Source: Linnemannia elongata (Eukaryota; Mortierellomycota; Mortierellomycetes; Mortierellales; Mortierellaceae). From it: a DNA stretch of 64,000 nucleotides. Positions 57,855-64,000 of this stretch are shown here, one piece after another. The number at the start of each line of letters is the position of its first letter. Within the stretch, counting starts at the first letter, position 1. The notes under the pieces are model-generated. The model ran no database searches, had not been told where the DNA came from, and saw only the letters and a list, made by a program, of their open reading frames with translations. The DNA lies in NCBI GenBank assembly GCA_036320915.1, contig JAXBDG010000013.1:992001-1056000 (forward strand), given 5' to 3'. A program made the translations under genes and the position numbers.

Positions 57855-60775
57855 TTATTTAGGGCGCTGCCTTTGACGCTTGTTACTGAGACTGTACCCT
57901 TCTTTGACTGGCATATGCGCATGAAGTAGGTCGCGAGCTCTCTTCATCGTAGATAAAACCTCGTCATCGTTCGGCACAGCCTTATCTGGGTCCATAACGC
58001 TAATGTAACTATTAATGGAATCGACAATGCTACTGAGAGTCTGAGCAACCGTCAAAACCGTAGGAGCGGGTTGCAGTGAAAGATCCTCCTCAGAGCTCAA
58101 AGGCATAGGGTCTGCTCGGAACTCCAAGTGACCTTTGGGGCGATAATCAGTGTTTGGAAATGCAATTTCCGCCAAGGCTAGGTGTTTGCAGACCATGTGC
58201 GTACTTGAAAAGTCAGCACAGGTACACTTGCGAAACTGCCCTGCCATCCCAAGATCCCAATCGACTGTCAGGTCGTAAGAGACGTCGGGGATGGTGAATG
58301 ATGGAACCTTTAGCACTGAATCGTCATCAGATTGTAGCAGAAGGAGTTTTCCAGGGTCTTGCATTCGAGTGCGATCGATGTGGTTCTGGGCCGCCAGCCT
58401 TGCGATCAGAGCCTTCTTGCGACCAGGAGTCATCTTCCCAACTTGCACAATGTGACGGACACACATCTGTTGAAAGTGCGGCACGGCTTTCTTGGCGAGA
58501 GTATGGATCACTGAATCCAGGCGCCGTTGTTGCTTGTCTTTGAAGAAGTGTTTCTTCAAGGTGTTATGCCAGCTCTCGATGAAGTTATTGGTGTTGATAC
58601 AACCATAAGCGACTTGTTGGCGGTGACAAAACATCCAACGCCTCCTGTCCGCCTCATGAGCCAGGTAGTTGGCGTCCAGGTACTTGATAAACTCGGACGC
58701 AATGTCTTGCCACTCATTTCTAAACGCGTCCAGCAAAGTGTTGGACTCCTCCTCCGTCCGTGCATAGAGGATGCCTTTGAGCTGTTTCCGTACCTGGTGT
58801 AAGACGAACACAGCAATAAACGCCTACATTAATATAATCCCCTTCATTATTGGTTTCAACGCAGTATATGAATAGCATAGTTACATCATGTCTTTAAAAG
58901 AGTCGTTTACAAACTAGTCAGAAAAGTCTCACTTACCCTGTCTTTCCTTTCCTTCTTTTTAGCTATGGAGATATTATCCATGCCGAGTTTTTCCTTGGTG
59001 AAGTTGCGCTCCCAAGCTTGCAAGATATGCCACGCACAGTAAAATATGCGCGGCTTGAAATCGAAAGCATATTGGATGGCATTGATCTCGTTTGTGCCTT
59101 GGTCAGTGATTACAGCGGTAGGGAAATACGGCTCGGCACACAGTTGGTCCATCTTTGCTTTCAGCTGACAAAGCCATTCCTTCAAGAGTTCCCACTTTTG
59201 AGTCTTCGTCAACAGGAACGCGACAGGGATGCCGAAGCCTGTTTCCTTGTTCTTTACAACAATGGTAAATAAGTATGTGTCTCGTCTAAAGCACCATAGA
59301 GAACAGTTACAAGGAGTAAGAGACAAGATGGCAGCCAAAATCAAACAGTACAAAATACGAGTGTTCAAGGGAAACGCTTACCCGCGGGCATGATGGGTAC
59401 CATCAAAGCAGAACACATCGCCCCATTGCCTGAGTTGATCCAACTGCCAGGGCGATGAGAATCCATGGTACACGCTGTTTGCCTTGTCATAGAAGGTAAA
59501 GTAGTTGTTCCTGTCCAGTTCCTCCATCCATAGTCTTGCGGATATCATGTCGTCGTTGCTCTTCCTGACTTCCTTGGCTGTAATGGCGTACAAGATGTTG
59601 TAGACGTCGTCGTAGGTGATAAAATTGTCCCTAGATAACGCCATGGTCCCCTTTCCCTCCAAGAAGCGAGCAAACCTGGCGTGGTCTATCGTCAACTGCT
59701 CCATGATGGCATTGATGGACATTCCTCTCATGAGCATGGCTTTGATCCTCAGCTTGACAGCCTCCGATTTCCGCATGCTCCCAATGTTCTCCGCGCATCC
59801 AAGCTTGTGGTTGTGCTCGAAAAAATATTCGATCATGCATGTATTGCCGGGCATGCCATCACTCGTTGACCGTGGTCTAAACGTAGCTTTAATGGACGAC
59901 CGGCAGTTACAACTGATGGAAGGCAAACGCAATCTGGTCTTTTCCTTCTTTCCACCCTTGATTCGGCCCTTGACCTCGTACTTTTTGCTTTTGCAATGAC
60001 AGCTGTATCGACTGAGAATCTGCCCTGCCTTGTCCTTTTTGGCCTGAGTGCTGCTTTCTTTGACGTTAGTGGAGTAAGGGTGAGGCTTGGTGCGCAACGT
60101 GAAGCTGGTGCCGATGCAGTCCGAGTGTCGCTTCAGCCAGTCCTCGAAAAAGGCTGCCTTGACATAGAAGACCAGACAGCGCCCCTCCTTCTTCTCACTC
60201 AAGGTAATCCGTTTACCTTCCGGAAACCCATAGGTCTCAGCCGTTTCAATGATATAGGGGTCATCGAAGAGTGAATCACGGATAGCATTGAGCACATTTC
60301 GCTGGAGGTCGGCTGCCTGCCTCGCTCTCATGGGCACACGGTCTGTCTTGACGCTCACTTCGCAGATATTCATCACCCTGCTGTCGACACCTGCAATACC
60401 GTCTCCGGAAGATGCGGCCTCATCGTGCCCGGCTCCGCCGTCTGTCTCGCTCTCGGATTCATCACTTCCTTCAGCCTCGGGTGAATCTTCGACCATGTCC
60501 TTAGTTTGGTCATTCTCAGCTTGACCGTCCTCAGCAAGACCCGAGTCCATATCAGCTAGACGTAAGATCTTAATAATAGCGTAGACACGGATTGAGTGTG
60601 AGTAAACCAAGCATCGCGCTTATATCGACAGCGTCGTTTCATGATGGTAGGCACCAAGCAATATTAATAATAAGCAACTCACCAACGAGCTGGACAGCTT
60701 TGATAGCGCGTCATCGAAGGGTTCTCTCGAATAGTCCTCTGTGACCATCCAGTTGACGGCCGCTTGGGTGTCCAT
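57855..60775 (-). CDS. MULE transposase (DDE class, with SWIM zinc finger)
   Basis: The transposase of the Mutator-like element. Exons 60775-60683, 60568-59382, 59285-58937 and 58823-57855 join in phase to about 865 residues with no stop or frameshift. The N-terminal half has an acidic region and a Cys/His cluster (YSCHCKSKKYEV, SISCNCRSS, EYFFEHNHKLG) like the FAR1/GCM-type zinc-binding domain of MULE proteins. The DDE catalytic core is complete: first Asp in VFCFDGTHHARG, second in VITDQGTNEINAI, and Glu in NNFIESWHNTLKK. Between the two Asp residues are TIVVKNKETGFGIPVAFLLT and WLCQLKAKMD. A SWIM finger follows (CTCADFSSTHMVCKHLALAE). All catalytic residues are intact, so the protein could be active. 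Confidence 0.94.
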
Positions 60776-60812
60776 GACGCGAGTGAAGAGGACGACTTTG
60801 TATGGGAGAGAG

Positions 60813-60896
60813 ATGCTTGTGTGTGAGAGAAGGATGCTTGTGTGTGCGAGAAGGGTGCTTGTGTGTGAGAGAGGGGTGCTTGTGTGTGAAAGAGGG
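60813..60896. repeat. 21-base minisatellite (4 units) in the transposase leader
   Basis: Four tandem units of about 21 bases ([AG]TGCTTGTGTGTGAGAGA plus GGG/AGG) are read directly, followed by a degenerate fifth. They lie 38 bases upstream of the transposase ATG, inside the element. Confidence 0.85.
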
Positions 60897-61015
60897 AAGA
60901 TTGTGTATCGGAAGGCAGAGGAGAACAGCCTGATGTTTATTCTTGCAATTAGGGACGAGAATCAAACCGCTGACGTAGAAGAAAGGGAGATCGCAAAAGC
61001 TGTATTTTTGTCCAG

Positions 61016-61040
61016 AATCGGGGCCTTCATAAGGAGATTC
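61016..61040 (-). repeat. Right terminal inverted repeat of the MULE
   Basis: The reverse complement of this 25-base stretch equals the left repeat at 56781-56805. Confidence 0.95.
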
Positions 61041-61049
61041 ATCTCCAAC
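61041..61049 (+). repeat. Right target-site duplication of the MULE (ATCTCCAAC)
   Basis: An exact direct copy of 56772-56780, immediately outside the right terminal repeat. Confidence 0.93.
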
Positions 61050-62210
61050 TCTTCAACGACCAGGACAACAACAACAAAAACTGCGCGGTTCAGCCATCCA
61101 ACCATGGTTGGATTGAGGTCGTTGTAGTTTGTAGTGGTATCGAGGAGCAGGGATAGCAGCAGCCCGGGATGCCCTTTTTAGTCCAAAAGCCTTCCTTCTT
61201 TTCCCTTTCATCATTCCCTCCACCTCCTCCTCTTACCAATCCACCCACCTTCTTCCCACCCTTGCAACTTGGCGCTCATAATGTTTTAGAACAAGAGAGA
61301 CGATGGCTGAAATGTTGACCCACAAAAGCCAAAAAAAAAAAAAAAAAAAAACGCGTCGTAAAAAAGAGAACCATCCAATCACTGCAAGGTGCACAAAAAG
61401 TGAGCTTTGAAAAAACGTGCTGGCCTCAATTGCACAATCATTTTCATTGCACCAGCTTTGAGGTTGAGCGGGAAAAGAAAAGCGATAGAAGATGAGGAGG
61501 AAGTGGAAGGAGATATGCAAAGAACTGAGACTGCGAAGATGGTCCCCCTCGGAGAAACCAGGCAGACACCATCCTATAAACACTTATGTTCGATAATTGT
61601 GTGCCGACTAGAGGGAAGAAGTATTGCCTCTGGCAGCGCTTATGGGTAAAAAAAGACGCCACAGAGCGTGCTCGGAGAAGATCCGGCCGCCCAAAGAAGA
61701 AACACAAAAACTCAACCACGGAATATTTTCGCACGATCTCCTCCATAAGTGTAACGCCTCGCTCTGACACCCTATCTTTATCCCGATTAGATACGTGTTC
61801 TCAACCTATGGTAGGCTGCATAAACCATTGAGGGGTTTTTTGAATGCTTTTTTATATTTTTTTTGTAGGTTGTTAATTTTTTGTATGAGCGCGATGCTTG
61901 TGTAGTGCCTAGTGTTTGTGTGTCGTTTGTTGTTATGGCTGCTGGATTGGCGGCGATGTTGCAAAAAAGAGAGAGAGAGATCGAGTTGTTTTTCCTGTCT
62001 GAAAACTAGTGATGTTTGTTGTGTTGGTGGCGTAGTGAAGTAAAAAAAATATAGTAAAGCTTTGCTGCAAAAAAGAGTATGCGCCTTTAGTTCCTCCACG
62101 TCAACATCCTAGCTTCAAAGAGAGGATTCCTTCTACACGGCATGCAACTTTCACTCCCCCTCCTTGATCCTGAACATCCCGCATATCCAACAAACGTCTC
62201 CTTTGCTGCT
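61050..62210. other. Intergenic region between the MULE and the polymerase subunit gene
   Basis: No convincing gene in about 1.16 kb. It contains an 18-base palindrome (61096-61113), an A run (about 61329-61350) and AT-rich low-complexity DNA. A short frame at 61586-61831 includes an AT-hook-like SGRPKKKHK but has no other support. Confidence 0.5.
61096..61113. repeat. Perfect 18-base palindrome
   Basis: ATCCAACCATGGTTGGAT is its own reverse complement. Outer arms CAACGACC (about 61055) and GGTCGTTG (about 61118) add a second nested inverted pair. The site lies about 50 bases from the MULE insertion point. Confidence 0.8.
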
Positions 62211-62779
62211 TTAACGAGCCTCGAACTGAACCACTATAAAACGTGAAGACACAAGAAACATAAGCGGTGTTGTTAGTTACTGCGCTTTCCAATGTGCTAC
62301 TGGAGGCGCATGCTCGAGAACAGTGACCAAACGCAAAGAAGATATCATGTCCATATATCATGATAGAGCCGTGGTCCAGATCTGTTCCATGTTTTGAGTA
62401 CATCTGTTGCCAAGAAATAATAAAACCACACAAGCGCAGCTCTATAATTCCACAGCCTTCTCCCATTAAACGTATCGTGCTTGTCCAGTCCTGCTGTAGC
62501 CTTCTGTCCTCCTGAAGTCCAGAATTGGCATAAACAAAACAGCCATATTCAACAGCGTACACGCCTTCATCAAAATCCACTATAAGGAGCAAACAAAAGA
62601 GTGGAGAAAGACGTACTTCTCTTGGTGCGCTTCTTGTACATGATACGGTAACCGCACTCTTTGCAACGGATGGGCTCCTTGGGCTTGATTTCGTTGTCTG
62701 AACCACACTCAGCGCAGATGTAGGTCATGGCCGGCGCTGGGGCCTTGGGTGCAGTCGACTGAGTGGCGTTATAGTTCAT
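62211..62779 (-). CDS. RPC10: RNA polymerase I/II/III shared subunit ABC10-alpha (Rpc10/Rpb12)
   Basis: This tiny zinc-binding subunit is common to the three nuclear RNA polymerases. Exon 1 (62779-62617) and a 23-base last exon (62233-62211) join across an intron of about 383 bases to give 61 residues; the yeast protein has 70. The zinc motif is [20 protein letters not shown] followed by KECGYRIM, a C-x2-C...C-x2-C arrangement. The conserved tail KKRTKR is completed by the second exon as MVQFEAR, the expected C-terminus, which confirms the distant small exon. Reading through the first exon alone would replace the conserved tail with unrelated residues. Confidence 0.95.
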
Positions 62780-63150
62780 GATTGATGCGTTTTGAAGAGT
62801 TGGCGGTTCGATGGCGACGAAAGAGAGACAATGGACAATGTAAGAACAAAGAGAAGAAGAACAATGGGCGACGAATCGAGTTGTTTACATCCGTTTTTTT
62901 AGCCTGCCAAAAAGAGCAGCGGATTGCGTACAAGCCACAAATCACAAATTGCTGCATTTTTTTTTTTTTTTTTTTCTTTTTGAGTTTGTGTTTTATATGT
63001 TTCTACGGACTTGCCTATGGATGTGGCGAAGGCAATAGATATGAGTATGATTTTTGTTTGCAGTTCGTTCGTTCGTTCGTCATGTCATGTTATCGTCATG
63101 AGAATCCTTAGGAGACGTGAAAAAGAAAAAAAAGAAAAGGCTGTGGACAT
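62780..63150. other. Intergenic region between dynein intermediate chain and RPC10
   Basis: Both neighbours are on the minus strand. This stretch holds the RPC10 promoter side and the dynein gene 3' flank. A T run lies at about 62957-62975, and GTTC/TTCG short repeats near 63064-63080. No gene is seen. Confidence 0.5.
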
Positions 63151-64000
63151 TTAGTAGTCGTTGCCAAGGATGTTGCCGTGGGTCTGAGTGGAAATCATCT
63201 CGTTTACTGTCCTCTGTAGGATATTCCAGTCCTCAGCGTGCGGCGTAGCCATCTAATAGATAGGAATGAATAGATGTTCGTTTAATATCTTCCTCCTCTT
63301 GGAATTTTCATTAAGCTGCGACAATTGCCTCTCATTCAATGCAATATATGTCCTTACCTCGCCAATGTCGTAGACGTAGACATGCCCATCGCTCGAACCA
63401 ATAGCAGCATGGCGGCCATCCTTGCTCCAGCTCAGCTTGTTCAATGCCTTTCCGGCCCCAACAATTGTGCTCATCACAGGGACCTCGGTGTCAAGGTTCA
63501 AGTTCCAAACTTCAAACTTGCCGCTGCCCTCCACAGTTCCAAAGATTGCAGGGTGTGTAGGAGACCACTTGACATCATAGACATAGTCATCCGCAGTCTC
63601 GAACGAGTACAGTGGATGAACAACTGCATTGTCGGGTGTGGCTGGTTTAGGGTGGGTCCGCTTCCTCCACAACTTGACAGTCCAGTCAACCGAACTGGTC
63701 AGGTACAAGTCTGAAAAGTCCATAGGTCCGAACAATGGGTGGAAATGAAGTCCTGTAATAGGTCCAAAATGTCCCTTGTACGAGTAAGCGGTGTTGATTC
63801 CAGCTTGGCTATATATCAAAATGACAATGATAACCGGATGTTAGTTTTGCACTAGTAAAAAGTAACCTGTGTACTCGGTGCATGATATCGTACGGTGAAA
63901 TGATATTTTGCTACATTACCTTCCGGCGCGTGCATATCGGTTTGCCTGGTAGACGCTTCCTTCTTCAGTGCCGACCCAGAAGGCATTGGTCTCGCCATCA
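63151..64000 (-). CDS. Cytoplasmic dynein intermediate chain, C-terminal WD40 part (5' end outside window)
   Basis: The intermediate chain links dynein heavy chain to dynactin and light chains. Three exons are visible: the window edge to about 63920, about 63813-63358, and 63252-63151 ending in TAA. WD-type repeats include NAFWVGTEEGSVYQANRYAR, GHFGPITGLHFHPLFGPMDF, LYLTSSVDWTVKLW, VYDVKWSPTHPAIFGTVEGS and the signature GKALNKLSWSKDGRHAAIGS / SDGHVYVYDI. The last exon (TPHAEDWNILQRTVNEMIST) forms the usual short C-terminal helix. The repeat order and the GKALNKL segment match dynein intermediate chains rather than generic WD40 proteins. Confidence 0.93.

Larger units (their letters stand above)
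56781..61040 (-). mobile_element. Complete autonomous Mutator-like (MULE) DNA transposon, about 4.26 kb
   Basis: The element is bounded by perfect 25-base terminal inverted repeats (56781-56805 and 61016-61040; outer end GAATCTCCTTATGAAG) and a 9-base direct target duplication. Similarity between the ends continues imperfectly for about 8 more bases. Inside is one four-exon transposase gene on the minus strand. About 1.05 kb of noncoding DNA lies between the left repeat and the transposase stop; about 240 bases, including a 21-base minisatellite, lie between the transposase start and the right repeat. Identical ends, an identical target duplication and an open transposase suggest a recent insertion. 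It sits between the fatty acid hydroxylase promoter and the RNA polymerase subunit gene. Confidence 0.93.

Noticed and set aside
57805..57930. TATA-like sequence and a 29-codon plus-strand frame at the left interior of the MULE
   Set aside because: The frame overlaps the transposase C-terminus in antisense and encodes no recognisable motif.
61586..61831. Short frame with an AT-hook-like SGRPKKKHK segment near the MULE
   Set aside because: A single short basic motif in an otherwise unstructured frame is not enough to call a gene.

Overview
This window is eukaryotic and almost certainly fungal. The genes are intron-rich with short GT..AG introns, intergenic DNA is full of homopolymers and microsatellites, and many start codons follow a pyrimidine-rich leader. 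A WSC-domain wall protein, a STE12-type regulator with C-terminal C2H2 fingers and an Igo1-like protein all point to fungi. Alongside them are TTLL12, SCAMP, GNL1, a cytoplasmic dynein intermediate chain and a stand-alone AcpS, genes that budding yeasts have often lost. That mix suggests an early-diverging filamentous fungus, perhaps of the Mortierella type. The lineage is inferred; no rRNA or other marker is present.

Layout. 1-7.0 kb: two tandem acid sphingomyelinase genes, the first a degraded pseudogene and the second intact. 7.3-15.1 kb: MSH6 and STE12, both on the minus strand, followed by about 7.5 kb with no recognisable gene. 22.6-32.8 kb: TTC1-like co-chaperone (-), an unrecognised multi-pass membrane protein (+), the GTPase GNL1 (-) and SCAMP (-). 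34.0-42.2 kb: a WSC membrane protein, an Igo1/endosulfine and an Mpv17/PMP22 protein, all on the plus strand. 42.4-51.6 kb: RQC2/NEMF (-), ketopantoate reductase (-), 3-hydroxyisobutyrate dehydrogenase (+) and a three-exon holo-ACP synthase (-). 51.8-56.6 kb: a TTLL12-like protein (+) and fatty acid 2-hydroxylase (-). 56.8-61.0 kb: a complete Mutator-like (MULE) transposon with terminal inverted repeats, a 9-bp target duplication and an uninterrupted four-exon transposase. 62.2-64 kb: the small RNA polymerase subunit Rpc10/Rpb12-type (-) and the 3' part of a dynein intermediate chain (-).

Most genes are unrelated housekeeping functions and there is no operon-like organisation. The one stretch with a metabolic theme is 47.1-51.6 kb, where ketopantoate reductase (toward CoA), a valine-catabolic dehydrogenase and the CoA-consuming AcpS lie side by side.

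The strongest unusual observations are the intact MULE with its target duplication, the sphingomyelinase pseudogene with several independent lesions, an apparent 2-nucleotide microexon in the hydroxyisobutyrate dehydrogenase, and a UBA-like segment inserted in the TTLL12 protein. I see no clear candidate for an entirely new biological system. Exon boundaries were read by eye from splice sites and reading-frame continuity and may be off by a base or two in places.
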